From contig JACJXH010000002.1 of assembly GCA_020636745.1 (NCBI GenBank), positions 496,001 through 560,000 of the forward strand: 64,000 nt of DNA, read 5' to 3'. Source of the stretch: Lentimicrobiaceae bacterium (GTDB lineage: Bacteria; Bacteroidota; Bacteroidia; Bacteroidales; Lentimicrobiaceae). Below are positions 1-9,656 of the stretch, piece after piece. The notes beneath the pieces are model-generated. The model ran no database searches. It had not been told where the DNA came from and saw only the letters and a list, made by a program, of their open reading frames with translations. How positions within the stretch are numbered: position 1 is the stretch's first letter; every line of letters begins with the position of its first letter. The translations under genes were made by a program, and so were the position numbers.

Positions 1-193
1 TGGCTTAACCGACAGTGGCAGAGCATATAATCCATTGCAAAAAATCAATCCAGATATTACTTTGCCAGCAGATATCAGGCCTGCAGGCGGCTTGGGAATT
101 TTTCTTATCAGGCAGCTCATGAATGATGTAAAATATAGCCGCAATGCAAATAAAAACATACTTTTAATGGTTAGAAAGCGGGGGAGTAGCTGA
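1..193 (+). CDS. RsbW-like anti-sigma/serine kinase ATPase, C-terminal fragment
   Basis: This is the last 63 codons of a gene that begins left of the window. The frame is open from base 2 to the TGA at 191-193. The visible sequence has a DSG-x-x-YNP segment followed by GGLGIFLIRQLMND. That is the G1/G2 ATP-lid pattern of the HATPase_c_2 family, which includes the RsbW and SpoIIAB anti-sigma kinases. The GGLGIFLI stretch is almost the same as in the complete homologue at 18387-18815, so the two are paralogues. Family members phosphorylate STAS-domain antagonists on serine or bind partner regulators. The partner of this copy is not visible and may lie upstream. The family call is fairly safe; the specific role is inferred. 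Confidence 0.75.
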   Translation, partial: GLTDSGRAYNPLQKINPDITLPADIRPAGGLGIFLIRQLMNDVKYSRNANKNILLMVRKRGSS

Positions 194-317
194 CCCTAAA
201 TGCCAACATTTTATCCTGGTTTTATTAAATTGTTGCCTGACAAAAGATGTACAATTTTGCAGGTTTCTTCGGAATCTTAATGAGTTTGCAAATTGACAGA
301 ATTATAATAAATAGACG

Positions 318-1562
318 ATGAAGACGAATTTTTGGAAAGTTTTGGGCCCTGGTATTATCTGGGCAGGGGCCGCAGTCGGGGTATCTCACCTTGTACAGTC
401 TACCCGTGCAGGAGCCAGCTTTGGATTTGAACTGGTTTCACTGGTTTTAATAGTTAATTTACTGAAATATCCCTTTTTTGAATTTGGCCCCCGCTATGCC
501 ATTGCTTCAGGCGAAAGTCTGATACATGGCTATATGCGCATGGGTAAATGGGCCGTTTATCTGTTTTTTGCATTAACATTAGGTACGATGTTTACCATTC
601 AGGCAGCTGTTTCGTCTGTAACGGTTGGTATTTTGATGTCAATCTTTCAGGATTTACTGAGTTTTCAGGGATGGGTACTTTTATTGTTCTTCTTATGTCT
701 TTTAATCGTTGTTGTCGGAAAGTATAAGGCATTGGACAGAATTATGAAGCTTATTATTCTGGTGCTTTCGCTTTCAACAATTGTTGCTGTAATTGCTGCA
801 TCTGTCAAAGGGTTTCATCCGAATCCGGAGTTTGCTTCATCTTTCACATGGTCAGCGGGTGATATTGCTTTTATGATTGCCATTGCAGGATGGATGCCCA
901 GTGCAATTGATATTTCTGTATGGCACTCAATGTGGACACTGGCTAAAATCAAGCAAACAGGATACCGGCCAAGCTTAAAGGAGGCTTTGCTCGATTTTAA
1001 TATTGGCTATGCAGGCACTACCATTTTAGCGTTATGTTTCCTTGCTTTAGGGGCTTTATGTATGTATGGTTCAGGTGTTACATTTTCGGAGAATGGAGCT
1101 GCTTTTGCAACCCAGTTTTTTAGTCTTTATACTTCAACCATTGGCTCCTGGGCCTATGTAATTATTGCCATAGCAGCTACAGCTACTATGTTTAGTACTA
1201 CTTTAACCGTAATTGATGCTTATCCGCGCGTGTTAAAGCCGGTTTCACAGATTCTGATTCCAAAATTCAATAACGAAAGAGCTGATAAATTTCTTGATTA
1301 TTTCTGGGTGGCTCTTTTGCTTATTGTTGCATTTTTGATAATGACTTCATTCTCAACACAGATGAAGCTACTGGTTGACATTGCCACTTCATTGTCTTTT
1401 GTAACAGCGCCGGTTTTAGGTTATATGAACTACAAAGCGGTTACCGGAAGCAATATTGCACCTGAATTTCAGCCAGGCATAAAAATGAAGGTATTAAGCT
1501 GGATTGGTCTGATTGTCCTTTCTGCATTTGCCATCTATTTTATTGGTGTAAGATTTTTGTAA
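318..1562 (+). CDS. Nramp-family (COG1914) transporter with non-canonical metal-site motifs
   Basis: The product has 414 residues and about 11 hydrophobic segments. The opening GPGIIWAGAAVG...RAGASFGFEL aligns without gaps to TM1 of MntH/Nramp, and AGWMPS (residues 190-195) aligns with the TM6 AxxMPH region. Canonical Nramp transporters bind Mn2+ or Fe2+ through the TM1 DPGN motif and the TM6 methionine. Here the DPGN position reads GVSH (residues 21-24), so the metal-binding Asp and Asn are absent, while Met193 is kept. Family membership is clear, but the substrate cannot be assumed to be Mn2+ or Fe2+. Nramp-related Mg2+ carriers also depart from the classic motif. The gene stands alone. A near-consensus -7 sequence (CAATTTTG) lies upstream in the 124-bp gap. 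Confidence 0.85.
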   Translation: MKTNFWKVLGPGIIWAGAAVGVSHLVQSTRAGASFGFELVSLVLIVNLLKYPFFEFGPRYAIASGESLIHGYMRMGKWAVYLFFALTLGTMFTIQAAVSSVTVGILMSIFQDLLSFQGWVLLLFFLCLLIVVVGKYKALDRIMKLIILVLSLSTIVAVIAASVKGFHPNPEFASSFTWSAGDIAFMIAIAGWMPSAIDISVWHSMWTLAKIKQTGYRPSLKEALLDFNIGYAGTTILALCFLALGALCMYGSGVTFSENGAAFATQFFSLYTSTIGSWAYVIIAIAATATMFSTTLTVIDAYPRVLKPVSQILIPKFNNERADKFLDYFWVALLLIVAFLIMTSFSTQMKLLVDIATSLSFVTAPVLGYMNYKAVTGSNIAPEFQPGIKMKVLSWIGLIVLSAFAIYFIGVRFL

Positions 1563-1634
1563 ACAGCTGAAATCTTCCTGTAAATCAGTTTGTCAGATTC
1601 TGAATATTGTTTAGCTACCTTAAAAAAAAGGGTA

Positions 1635-1642
1635 TAAATTTG
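1635..1642 (+). promoter_or_regulatory. Candidate Bacteroidota -7 box (TAnnTTTG)
   Basis: TAAATTTG matches the Bacteroidota -7 consensus and lies 30 bases before the ATG at 1673. It falls inside the longer reading frame that could start at a TTG at 1607, which argues for the ATG at 1673 as the real start. The nearest upstream TTG is 25 bases away, farther than usual, so the -33 element is uncertain. Confidence 0.4.
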
Positions 1643-1672
1643 TGCCTGTTAGTTTTTTTCAAGCAGAACTTT

Positions 1673-2980
1673 ATGAGGATTAAAACAGGTGCTTCAGAAA
1701 TATCCATCATTCTTATCATCATTGTAATGACTATTATTTCCTCAAATATTAACTGGGGGAAAGAAAGGTGGCGCGGAATACTTGAAGCAGATGCAAAAGG
1801 TTATTATGCTTATTTGCCAGCTGTTTTTATTTATAATGATTTGAATTTTCGTTTTTTTGATACAATTGAAAAGGGGAAATATTACGATTCCAACCTTTAT
1901 TATGACTATCGGGCTTATGCAAATGGTAAAGCAATTGACAAGTATTATGCCGGAACGGCAGTGGCGCAGATGCCTTTTTTTCTGATGGCTCATGCATTGA
2001 GTATGGTGTCAGATAATGAAGCTGACGGGTATTCAGCATATTATCCGGTTTTTGTTAATATAGCTGCCATTTTTTACCTTTTTGTGGGTCTGGTGTTTAT
2101 TAACCGTAGCCTTAAATTATTTTTTATCCGTGATAAAATCAGAGCTTTAGTGCTTTTTGCAGCTGTTTTTGGCACTAATCTGTTTTATTATACCATAGGT
2201 GAACCAGGAATGTCTCATGTTTTTTCATTTGCTTTTATTTCAGCTTTCTTTTACTATTCGAAACTTTACTTTGTTTCTTTTGAAATAAAGTATGTGCCTT
2301 TAATGGCTTTTTTACTTGGAATGATTGTTCTGATAAGACCGGTGAATGGTTTGATTGTTTTTATTATTCCCTTTGTTGCTGGTGATTTTTTTTCACTCAG
2401 GAAGGGGTTTCATGATTTCACCCGTAAACCGGGATTTTTATCGGGTAGTTTGATAATCTTTTTAGGGCTGATTTCCATTCAACTGATAATTTACAGAATT
2501 TCTACAGGTAGTTTTGTGGTTTATTCATACACAGGTGAGGGGTTTAACTTTCTGAAACCACATTTCTTTGAGATACTCTTGAGTTTCAAGAAAGGTTTAT
2601 TTATTTATACGCCCATATATCTGCTATCATTCACAGGGTGTTTGTTTCTTTGGAAATCTTCCAGGTTTCAGTTTTATGCATGGTTGCTCTTTTTTATACT
2701 TATCACTTTTATTTTCTCATCATGGAGCAATTGGTATTACGGTGGTAGCTTCTCCTCAAGGGTTTATGTTGAATATATTCCGGTTTTTATGGCTTTGTTG
2801 GCAATGGCGCTGCAAAATTTCTCAAAGAAAGCGCCCAAAGCAATTCTTACAGGGGCTGTCTTCTTTTTCATTGTGCTTTGTCAGATTCAGACATATCAAT
2901 ACAGGTATTATCAGATTCATTGGTCTGACATGAACCGGCAGAAATATCTGGAAGTGTTTATGAGATTGGACAAACTATAA
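1673..2980 (+). CDS. Polytopic membrane protein, probable GT-C glycosyltransferase-like
   Basis: The product has 435 residues from the chosen ATG and about ten strongly hydrophobic segments. Shortly after the first membrane segment comes an extracytoplasmic stretch with EADAKGYYAYLP, which resembles the acidic first-loop motif of GT-C/ArnT/PMT-type glycosyltransferases that use lipid-linked sugars. No catalytic residue can be proved from sequence alone, and no glycan gene lies next to it, so the function is inferred from architecture. A TTG at 1607 would add 22 residues, but that extension overlaps a promoter-like box and reads as low-complexity sequence. The gene is convergent with sucB and is followed by a strong hairpin. 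Confidence 0.6.
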   Translation: MRIKTGASEISIILIIIVMTIISSNINWGKERWRGILEADAKGYYAYLPAVFIYNDLNFRFFDTIEKGKYYDSNLYYDYRAYANGKAIDKYYAGTAVAQMPFFLMAHALSMVSDNEADGYSAYYPVFVNIAAIFYLFVGLVFINRSLKLFFIRDKIRALVLFAAVFGTNLFYYTIGEPGMSHVFSFAFISAFFYYSKLYFVSFEIKYVPLMAFLLGMIVLIRPVNGLIVFIIPFVAGDFFSLRKGFHDFTRKPGFLSGSLIIFLGLISIQLIIYRISTGSFVVYSYTGEGFNFLKPHFFEILLSFKKGLFIYTPIYLLSFTGCLFLWKSSRFQFYAWLLFFILITFIFSSWSNWYYGGSFSSRVYVEYIPVFMALLAMALQNFSKKAPKAILTGAVFFFIVLCQIQTYQYRYYQIHWSDMNRQKYLEVFMRLDKL

Positions 2981-2982
2981 AG

Positions 2983-3018
2983 CAAAAGAGTTATAAGATG
3001 ACTCTTACAACTCTTTTG
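2983..3018. terminator. Bidirectional hairpin between convergent genes
   Basis: The inverted repeat has 16-base arms (CAAAAGAGTT-A-TAAGA against TCTTA-C-AACTCTTTTG) with one mismatch and a TGAC loop. It begins two bases after the upstream stop codon. It sits between the convergent membrane-protein gene and sucB, so it probably ends both transcripts. Confidence 0.65.
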
Positions 3019-3094
3019 TAGATTTGATGCGTATTATTTAATTCAACAGCAATCCGACAGTCATTTGCTCCAACAAACTTTATTTGCAGAAAGG

Positions 3095-4375
3095 TTATAC
3101 ATTGAGCAAGGCCTGTATGGGATCAACGCCGTCAAACAGCATTTTTTCCGGACTTTCAAGCAACTCTTTCACTTTTACCAGAAAGCTTACTGATTCACGT
3201 CCGTCAATTACCCGGTGGTCGTATGATAAGGCAACATACATCATTGGTGCTATTACAACCTGTCCGTCAACAGCAATTGGCCTTTCAATAATGTTGTGCA
3301 TGCCCAGAATTGCACTTTGCGGCGGATTAAGTATAGGTGTTGACATCATTGACCCAAATACTCCGCCATTCGTTATGGTAAAAGTGCCTCCGGCCATATC
3401 ATCAAGCGTGATTTTGTTTTCGCGGGCCTTGATGGCAAGTTCTTTAATTCTGATTTCAATTTCAGCCAGACTGAGACTTTCGGCATTTCTGACTACGGGC
3501 ACTACTAAGCCTTTGGGTGCACTGACAGCAATTCCGATATCGGCATAATCGTGAAAAACCAAATCATCCCCGTCGATCATTGAATTTACCTGAGGATAGT
3601 GTTTTAATGCAATGGTGACGGCTTTGGTAAAGAATGACATAAAGCCTACAGATATGCCGTGTTTTTCTTTAAACTTGTCATTGTATTTTTTTCGTACTTC
3701 CATGATACGGCTCATATTTACCTCGTTAAACGTAGTGAGCATGGCAGTATCATTTTTAACAGAAACCAGTCGCTGGGCAAGTTTGAGGCGGAGAGTCGAC
3801 ATTTTTTTATGTTCTGTCAGCCTGGAACCACCCCAGGAAGAGCTGTGACTTGGAGTCGTTTCGCCTCCGGGCTTTTTGTGCGCTGCAACCTCCTCAACAT
3901 CAGCGCGACTGATGCGCAGATTTGAAAAATATGTCAGAATATCACTTCCGGTGATGTTTTTTTCCTCCATAAGCTTTCGGGCCAATGGTGAAATGTGCAT
4001 GTTTTCGGGTTCTTCTGCAGGTTTTTGAGAAATCGGTGCTTCTTTGGCCGGTTCTGCTTGTTTTGCCGGAGATGCAGCAGGTGTTTCAACAACCTGAGCG
4101 GCAGCTTTTTCAGGTTTTTCATTTTTGGCAGGCCGGGCCGCTGAAGTATCAATGTGGGCAACTACGGATCCGACTTTTATGGTTTCACCTGCTTCTGCCA
4201 TTATTTTTATAATTCCTTCTTCCGATGCACTGATTGTCAGTGTGGCTTTGTCAGAATCAATTTCAGCAATTTCGGCATCTTTTTCTACAAAATCACCGTT
4301 TTCTACCAGCCAGCTGGCTAGTTGTACTTCGGTAATTGATTCGCCCGGGCTGGGTACTTTTACTTCAATAATCAT
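3095..4375 (-). CDS. sucB: Dihydrolipoamide succinyltransferase (2-oxoglutarate dehydrogenase E2)
   Basis: The product (426 residues) moves the succinyl group from E1-bound ThDP through lipoyllysine to CoA. The order of parts is: a lipoyl domain at about 1-75 with the lipoylated lysine in DSDKATL; an Ala/Pro/Lys-rich linker; a peripheral subunit-binding domain ([15 protein letters not shown]); and a catalytic acyltransferase core ending with [11 protein letters not shown], where HxxxDG is the active site. I chose the ATG at 4375 because it starts directly with [13 protein letters not shown], the usual E2 N-terminus. The longer frame overlaps the end of sucA. Only 10 bases separate the sucA stop from this start, so the two are an operon and probably translationally coupled. 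No lpd (E3) gene is in the window. Confidence 0.95.
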   Translation of the reverse strand: MIIEVKVPSPGESITEVQLASWLVENGDFVEKDAEIAEIDSDKATLTISASEEGIIKIMAEAGETIKVGSVVAHIDTSAARPAKNEKPEKAAAQVVETPAASPAKQAEPAKEAPISQKPAEEPENMHISPLARKLMEEKNITGSDILTYFSNLRISRADVEEVAAHKKPGGETTPSHSSSWGGSRLTEHKKMSTLRLKLAQRLVSVKNDTAMLTTFNEVNMSRIMEVRKKYNDKFKEKHGISVGFMSFFTKAVTIALKHYPQVNSMIDGDDLVFHDYADIGIAVSAPKGLVVPVVRNAESLSLAEIEIRIKELAIKARENKITLDDMAGGTFTITNGGVFGSMMSTPILNPPQSAILGMHNIIERPIAVDGQVVIAPMMYVALSYDHRVIDGRESVSFLVKVKELLESPEKMLFDGVDPIQALLNV

Positions 4376-4385
4376 CGCAGAATAG

Positions 4386-7190
4386 TTATAATTCGTTTTT
4401 TTCTGTTTCAGGAATGTACACCCATTCATGAGGTGCACATATCATTTTACATATTTCATTTGCCCTTTCGCAGGTGCATTCGCCAAAAGCCTTTTCAACA
4501 ATTTTCCGTTGTCTGATGGTATGCAATTTACTGGAGCCGGAGGCCGGGCTTCCGCTTTCAGGCCTGGCAACCATAAGTAAGTCTGTTTCTTTAAAATTTC
4601 TCAATATGTAAGACCATGCGCCCATATTGGCAGGTTCTTCCTGAACCCAAACGTGTCTTTTAGCGTTAGGGTATCTGTCAAGTACAGCTCTTACCTGATT
4701 TCTTGGGAACGGATAAAGCTGTTCCAGTCTGATAATGGCCACCTCGTCTCCATCTTTACGTTTGTTTTTTTCTTCAAGCAAGTCGTAATATACTTTTCCG
4801 CTTGTAAAGATAACCCGCTTAATTTTTTCTGGTGAAGTCGTGTCATCATCAATCAGTTCACGAAATCCTCCATTGCTCAGTTCTTCAAGAGATGAAGCGC
4901 AGGCAGGGTGTCGCAAAAGACTTTTAGGTGTGAAAATTACCAGTGGCTTGCGGAATGGGCGGTGCAACTGGCGGCGCAACAGGTGAAAGAAATTGGCCGG
5001 AGTGGTGCAGTTGGCAATCTGCATGTTATTCTCGGCACAAAGTGTCAGAAACCTTTCAATACGGGCACTGGAGTGTTCAGGGCCCTGACCTTCATAGCCA
5101 TGAGGAAGGAACAGTACAAGATCGCTCATGACTCGCCATTTGTCTTCAGCGCTGCTCAGGTATTGATCCATGATAATTTGTGCACCATTAAAGAAATCGC
5201 CGAATTGTGCTTCCCAAATGGTAAGACTATAGGGCGATGACATCGAATAGCCATATTCAAACCCAAGTACACCGTACTCCGACAAAGGGGAATTGTATAC
5301 TTCAAAAGGGGCTTGTTTCGGACTTATGTTTTTTAATGGAGTGTATTTTTCTTCTGAATCTTCAATGGTGAGTACTGCATGACGGTGAGAAAATGTACCA
5401 CGTTCAGAATCCTGACCGCTAAGCCTGACCGGGAACCCTTCACTAACCAATGTGCCGTATGCCAGCAGTTCGCCCATTGCCCAATCGAGTTTATTGCCCG
5501 GTTCAAGCATGGCTTTTCTGTCTTGCATCAATTTAACGAGTTTGCGGTTAAATGATTTTTCAGCTGGCAGGCTCGTAATTTTATTTCCGATAGATTTCAG
5601 CGTTTCTAAATCCACGCCGGTGTTGGGTGAATGGTCAAAGTCTTTGGGTACAGCCAGCCTGATTTTGCTCCATGTAGGGCCAAGAAACGGGATTACCCTG
5701 GATTTTTCAGACTCTTTTGAAACAGAGAGGTTATCTTCAAGCACCTGATTGATTTCATCTTCGATAGCTGCAGCTTCTTCCTGCGTGATAAGTTGTTCAC
5801 TTAGAAGTTTATTTACATATATCTGTCTGGGATCAGGGTGTTTTTCAATTATCTTGTAAAGAACAGGTTGAGTAAAGCGGGGTTCGTCGCCCTCGTTATG
5901 GCCATATTTGCGATAGCACAGCAGGTCAATAAACACATCTTTGTCAAATTTTTCACGAAACTCCATTGCCAATTCAATGGCATGAACCACTGCTTCCACA
6001 TCATCGCCATTAACATGGAAGATAGGTGACTGCACAACTTTTGCCACATCGGTACAATAGGTGCTGCTTCTTGCTTCCAGGTAATTGGTGGTAAATCCAA
6101 TCTGATTATTGACCACCAGATGTATTGTGCCTCCGGTTTTGTACCCGGGAAGTTCCGACATCTGAACTACTTCGTAAACAACTCCCTGGCCGGCAATAGA
6201 TGCATCGCCATGTATTACAATTGGTACAATTTTATCGGAATCGCCTTTGAAATGCTGGTCTATTCTGGCTCTGGCAATGCCCTGCACTATTGGTCCAACT
6301 GTTTCAAGATGTGAAGGGTTAGGCGCCAGTGACAAGTGAACTTTTTTTCCACTGCGTGTGATGCGTTCGGTGGTATACCCCAAATGATATTTTACGTCGC
6401 CCAATACAGTTTCATCCTCAAACTCCTTGTTCAGAAACTCGTTGAAAATGTCCTTATAAGGCTTATTCATAATATTTGACAATACATTAAGTCTTCCCCG
6501 GTGGGGCATGCCAATAAGGAATTCTTCGGCGCCAAGCTTTGCGCCTTTTTCAATTACAGCATCCAGTGCCGGAATCAGCGCTTCTGCCCCCTCGAGCGAA
6601 AAACGTTTCTGGCCTGTAAATCTTTTATGCAGGAATTTCTCAAAAAAAACGGCCTCGCTTAATTTTTTAAGAATATGTTTTTTAGAGTCAACATTGAAAG
6701 CAGGCTTGTTTTTATCCGATTCCATGCGCGATTGCAGCCAGTTTTCTATGGATTGATTCCGAATATAAACATACTCTGCACCAATAGACTCGCAATAAGT
6801 TTGGTCTAAATGGGAAATTATTTGTTGAAGGGAAGCTGGACCAATGCCGATTTCTTTGCCTGCGTGAAAAACTTTGCCCAAATCGTCTTTATTCAGGCCG
6901 TAATTTTCGATATCAAGGGTTGGCGTGTATTTTCGTCGTGTACGTACAGGATTGGTACGTGTAAAAAGGTGGCCTCGTTTGCGGTAAGCATTAATAAGGT
7001 TGATAACCTTAAATTCGCCCGGAACAGAAGGAGAGTCCTCTTGTTCCGAATAATTTTTTCTGGCGAACTCAAATCCTTCAAAAAACCTTCTCCACGATTC
7101 ATCTACCGATTGATTATCGGCAAGGTATTGTGAGTAAAGTTGATTAATGTATTCACTATCAGCATTTGACAGGTAAGAGAACTTGTCCAT
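4386..7190 (-). CDS. sucA: 2-oxoglutarate dehydrogenase E1 component
   Basis: This 934-residue ThDP-dependent decarboxylase starts the oxidative 2-oxoglutarate dehydrogenase reaction of the TCA cycle. The length and the full-length match to the homodimeric E1o type are typical. The N-terminus ([16 protein letters not shown]) is the E2-binding tail of E1o. It continues with [32 protein letters not shown] and NNQIGFTT (ThDP and active-site region), then [16 protein letters not shown], and in the C-terminal half [16 protein letters not shown] and [12 protein letters not shown]. It is the first gene of the sucAB operon, with a -7 box 29 bases upstream. A ferredoxin gene and the alternative ferredoxin-linked enzyme KorAB lie just beyond it. 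Confidence 0.97.
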   Translation of the reverse strand: MDKFSYLSNADSEYINQLYSQYLADNQSVDESWRRFFEGFEFARKNYSEQEDSPSVPGEFKVINLINAYRKRGHLFTRTNPVRTRRKYTPTLDIENYGLNKDDLGKVFHAGKEIGIGPASLQQIISHLDQTYCESIGAEYVYIRNQSIENWLQSRMESDKNKPAFNVDSKKHILKKLSEAVFFEKFLHKRFTGQKRFSLEGAEALIPALDAVIEKGAKLGAEEFLIGMPHRGRLNVLSNIMNKPYKDIFNEFLNKEFEDETVLGDVKYHLGYTTERITRSGKKVHLSLAPNPSHLETVGPIVQGIARARIDQHFKGDSDKIVPIVIHGDASIAGQGVVYEVVQMSELPGYKTGGTIHLVVNNQIGFTTNYLEARSSTYCTDVAKVVQSPIFHVNGDDVEAVVHAIELAMEFREKFDKDVFIDLLCYRKYGHNEGDEPRFTQPVLYKIIEKHPDPRQIYVNKLLSEQLITQEEAAAIEDEINQVLEDNLSVSKESEKSRVIPFLGPTWSKIRLAVPKDFDHSPNTGVDLETLKSIGNKITSLPAEKSFNRKLVKLMQDRKAMLEPGNKLDWAMGELLAYGTLVSEGFPVRLSGQDSERGTFSHRHAVLTIEDSEEKYTPLKNISPKQAPFEVYNSPLSEYGVLGFEYGYSMSSPYSLTIWEAQFGDFFNGAQIIMDQYLSSAEDKWRVMSDLVLFLPHGYEGQGPEHSSARIERFLTLCAENNMQIANCTTPANFFHLLRRQLHRPFRKPLVIFTPKSLLRHPACASSLEELSNGGFRELIDDDTTSPEKIKRVIFTSGKVYYDLLEEKNKRKDGDEVAIIRLEQLYPFPRNQVRAVLDRYPNAKRHVWVQEEPANMGAWSYILRNFKETDLLMVARPESGSPASGSSKLHTIRQRKIVEKAFGECTCERANEICKMICAPHEWVYIPETEKNEL

Positions 7191-7218
7191 AATTTAATAA
7201 GATTAAAAGCGCACAGTA

Positions 7219-7226
7219 CAAATATA
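7219..7226 (-). promoter_or_regulatory. Candidate -7 box for sucAB
   Basis: On the minus strand the sequence reads TATATTTG, a perfect TAnnTTTG, 28 bases before the sucA ATG. No well-spaced TTG was seen for the -33 element. It lies just downstream of the ferredoxin terminator, so sucAB appears to have its own promoter. Confidence 0.5.
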
Positions 7227-7300
7227 GGCTAAAATAGGTCTAAAAAGCCCGTCATATCAAACAAACAAGGATTGATAATGTTTCCTTGAATCAGGCTATA

Positions 7301-7337
7301 AAAAAAAGCGCCTGCCTTTTAAAGGCAGGCGCTTTTT
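7301..7337 (-). terminator. Intrinsic terminator of the ferredoxin gene
   Basis: The perfect stem GCGCCTGCC/GGCAGGCGC is extended by A/T pairs, and a seven-T run follows it on the minus strand. It starts 20 bases after the ferredoxin stop codon and separates that gene from sucA. Confidence 0.85.
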
Positions 7338-7357
7338 AACAAAGCAGTTTGAGCTGC

Positions 7358-7525
7358 TTATGCAGGATGAATTGCTTCTACTGGGCAAACATCGGCGCAG
7401 GATCCACAATCGGTGCAGATATCAGCATCAATTTTATAGATGTCACCTTCCGAAATAGCGTCAACAGGACATTCATCAATGCAGGTGCCGCAAGCAGTGC
7501 AGTCATCTGAAATTACGTAAGCCAT
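7358..7525 (-). CDS. 2x[4Fe-4S] ferredoxin
   Basis: This 55-residue protein has two complete CxxCxxCxxxCP motifs: Cys9, 12, 15 and 19, and Cys37, 40, 43 and 47. It is therefore a clostridial-type 2[4Fe-4S] ferredoxin, a soluble low-potential electron carrier. The ATG at 7525 starts MAYVISDDCTACGTC, the normal N-terminus of this family. The gene is divergent from korAB with a 278-base gap and has its own terminator. Ferredoxins of this kind accept electrons from 2-oxoacid:ferredoxin oxidoreductases, so it is a natural partner of KorAB. That pairing is inferred from position and chemistry. Confidence 0.95.
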   Translation of the reverse strand: MAYVISDDCTACGTCIDECPVDAISEGDIYKIDADICTDCGSCADVCPVEAIHPA

Positions 7526-7742
7526 GGCTAATTTATTTAGTTAATGATTGGTAATAATCTTCTCGCTGCAAATATAGGCCTAAATCAATGAAAAAAGAGG
7601 CCAATGAACTATTTTTAAGGCTTCTAAATAATTTTTCTTGAAATTACATTTCGAATGGATTGGTAAGTAGTTGATTATCAAATACAAACACTTAAATCTA
7701 TGTACATGTTTTCGAAGTGTGAAATTTTATCGGATGGCTTGC

Positions 7743-7772
7743 TTTTGGTAGTGATTAAAAAATATAACTTTG
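7743..7772 (+). promoter_or_regulatory. Promoter of korAB (-33 TTTTG, -7 TAACTTTG)
   Basis: A TTTTG (7743-7747) is followed after 17 bases by TAACTTTG (7765-7772), a perfect TAnnTTTG with near-standard spacing. The leader to the korA ATG is about 30 bases. This is one of the clearest promoters in the window. Confidence 0.65.
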
Positions 7773-7803
7773 CCGCCTGAAGCAAATCAACCTCCTAATA
7801 ATC

Positions 7804-9654
7804 ATGGTAAAAACAAAAAGTAATGTCATCCAGAGGGAAGCGGTTGTCGTAAAGTTTGTTGGCGACTCCGGAGATGGAATGCAGCTTACCGGAACTTTGT
7901 TCTCCGATACGGCCGCTTTGGCGGGTCTTGACCTTGCCACTTTCCCCGATTACCCTGCTGAAATCAGGGCTCCCCATAATACTGTTGCGGGTGTTTCCGG
8001 CTTTCAGGTTCATGTCGGAGCAAAAAAAATAGAAACTACCGGAGATCAATGCGATGTGCTGGTTGCAATGAATCCTGCATCACTCAAAGCGAATTTGAAA
8101 TGGGCATCACCCGGCGCCACCATTATTGTGGATATGGACGCTTTCGAAGAAATTGCCATCAAAAAAGCAGGCTATAGTGTAAATCCGCTGGAAGATGGAA
8201 GTCTGGCCAATTATAATCTTGTTAAAGCTCCCATTACCACGCTTACCAGAGCAAGCCTTAAACCACTCGGACTTGATGCCAAAAGTGTTGACAAGAGCAA
8301 AAACATGTTTGCACTTGGTATCATGTATCATTTGTTCAGCTGGAATTTTGATGCAACCTATGCTTTTTTCGATAAGAAATTTAAAAGCAAACCTCAGGTC
8401 ATTCAAGCGAATAAAATTGTACTTGAAGCTGGTTATAGCTTTGCCGACACAGTTGAAGCGCTGCAATCTGTTTATCAGGTTAGCAAGGCCGCTATTAAAC
8501 CGGGCCGCTACAGAAATATTACCGGAAATGTTGCTACAGCCTGGGGATTCTTGGCTGCAGCAGAACGCTCAGGTCGCCCGTTGTTTTTAGGTTCGTACCC
8601 TATTACTCCTGCTACTGAAATTTTAATTGAGCTTGCCAAACACAAGTCACTTGGAGCCAAAGTGTTTCAGGCAGAAGACGAAATTGCCGGAATTTGTTCT
8701 GCCATCGGAGCAAGCTATACCGGGTCACTGGCTCTTACCACTACTTCAGGTCCTGGTTTGTCACTCAAGAGTGAAGCCATCGGATTGGCTGTTATGACAG
8801 AGCTTCCGCTCGTTATTGTTAATGTGCAGCGCGGTGGGCCAAGTACAGGTTTACCAACTAAAACAGAGCAAAGTGATTTGTATCAGGCTCTTTTTGGCAG
8901 AAATGGTGAGTGCCCGGCTGTAGTTATTGCAGCATCCTCTTCGGCTAACTGTTTCTATTATGCCTATATGGCCTCCAAAATTGCCATGGAGCATATGACT
9001 CCGGTTATTTTACTTACCGATGGCTATCTTGGAAATGGTTCTCAGCTATTCCAAATTCCAAAAGTTGCAGAATTGCCTGATATTAAACCTCCTATTGCCG
9101 AGCCTAACGATCCTGATTACAAACCATACAAACGTAATCCCGAAACTCTGGCCCGCAAGTGGGCATTGCCTGGAACTGAAGGTTTACGTCATCGTATTGG
9201 TGGTCTTGAAAAGGAAGATGTTTATGGTAATGTGTCAACAGACCCGATTAACCATCAGAAAATGACTGAATTGCGCAACGAAAAAGTCATGCGTATTGCT
9301 AATTATATTCCTGATCAGGAAGTAATTGGTGATAAAGAAGGCGATTTGCTTGTGGTGAGCTGGGGTGGTACCTTGGGTGCTGTTCAGGAAGCTGTTGAAG
9401 AGGTTCAGAAAGAAGGAAAGAAAGTTAGCTTTGCTCACTTTAATTATATTATGCCTCTTCCTAAAAATACATCTGATGTATTAAAAGGATTTAAAAAAAT
9501 ACTGGTTTGTGAGCTAAATAGTGGTCAGTTTGTGAATTACCTCAAGATGACTCAATATGGTCATGTTTACAGGCAATATAATAAAGTTCAGGGCCTACCG
9601 TTTACTGTTTCTGAACTTACCGGAGCTATTAACAAAACGTTGGAGGAGAAATAA
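7804..9654 (+). CDS. korA: 2-oxoglutarate:ferredoxin oxidoreductase, alpha (gamma-alpha fusion) subunit
   Basis: The product (616 residues) is the large subunit of a two-subunit 2-oxoacid:ferredoxin oxidoreductase. An N-terminal gamma domain of about 190 residues (VKFVGDSGDGMQLTG, FPDYPAEIRAP) is fused to the pyrimidine-binding alpha domain (GSYPITPATEILIELAKH, EDEIAGICSAIGASYTG, TTTSGPGLSLKSEAIGLAV). This fusion is usual for KorA-type enzymes. With KorB it converts 2-oxoglutarate and CoA to succinyl-CoA, CO2 and reduced ferredoxin, reversibly. Only two bases separate its stop from the korB ATG. 2-Oxoglutarate as substrate is inferred from the KorA-like layout and the neighbouring sucAB; other 2-oxoacids cannot be excluded. 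Confidence 0.9.
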   Translation: MVKTKSNVIQREAVVVKFVGDSGDGMQLTGTLFSDTAALAGLDLATFPDYPAEIRAPHNTVAGVSGFQVHVGAKKIETTGDQCDVLVAMNPASLKANLKWASPGATIIVDMDAFEEIAIKKAGYSVNPLEDGSLANYNLVKAPITTLTRASLKPLGLDAKSVDKSKNMFALGIMYHLFSWNFDATYAFFDKKFKSKPQVIQANKIVLEAGYSFADTVEALQSVYQVSKAAIKPGRYRNITGNVATAWGFLAAAERSGRPLFLGSYPITPATEILIELAKHKSLGAKVFQAEDEIAGICSAIGASYTGSLALTTTSGPGLSLKSEAIGLAVMTELPLVIVNVQRGGPSTGLPTKTEQSDLYQALFGRNGECPAVVIAASSSANCFYYAYMASKIAMEHMTPVILLTDGYLGNGSQLFQIPKVAELPDIKPPIAEPNDPDYKPYKRNPETLARKWALPGTEGLRHRIGGLEKEDVYGNVSTDPINHQKMTELRNEKVMRIANYIPDQEVIGDKEGDLLVVSWGGTLGAVQEAVEEVQKEGKKVSFAHFNYIMPLPKNTSDVLKGFKKILVCELNSGQFVNYLKMTQYGHVYRQYNKVQGLPFTVSELTGAINKTLEEK

Positions 9655-9656
9655 TT

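Noticed and set aside
1607..1672. An upstream TTG start for the GT-C-like membrane protein.
   Set aside because: The added 22 residues overlap a TAnnTTTG box and do not resemble a normal N-terminus; the ATG at 1673 is simpler.
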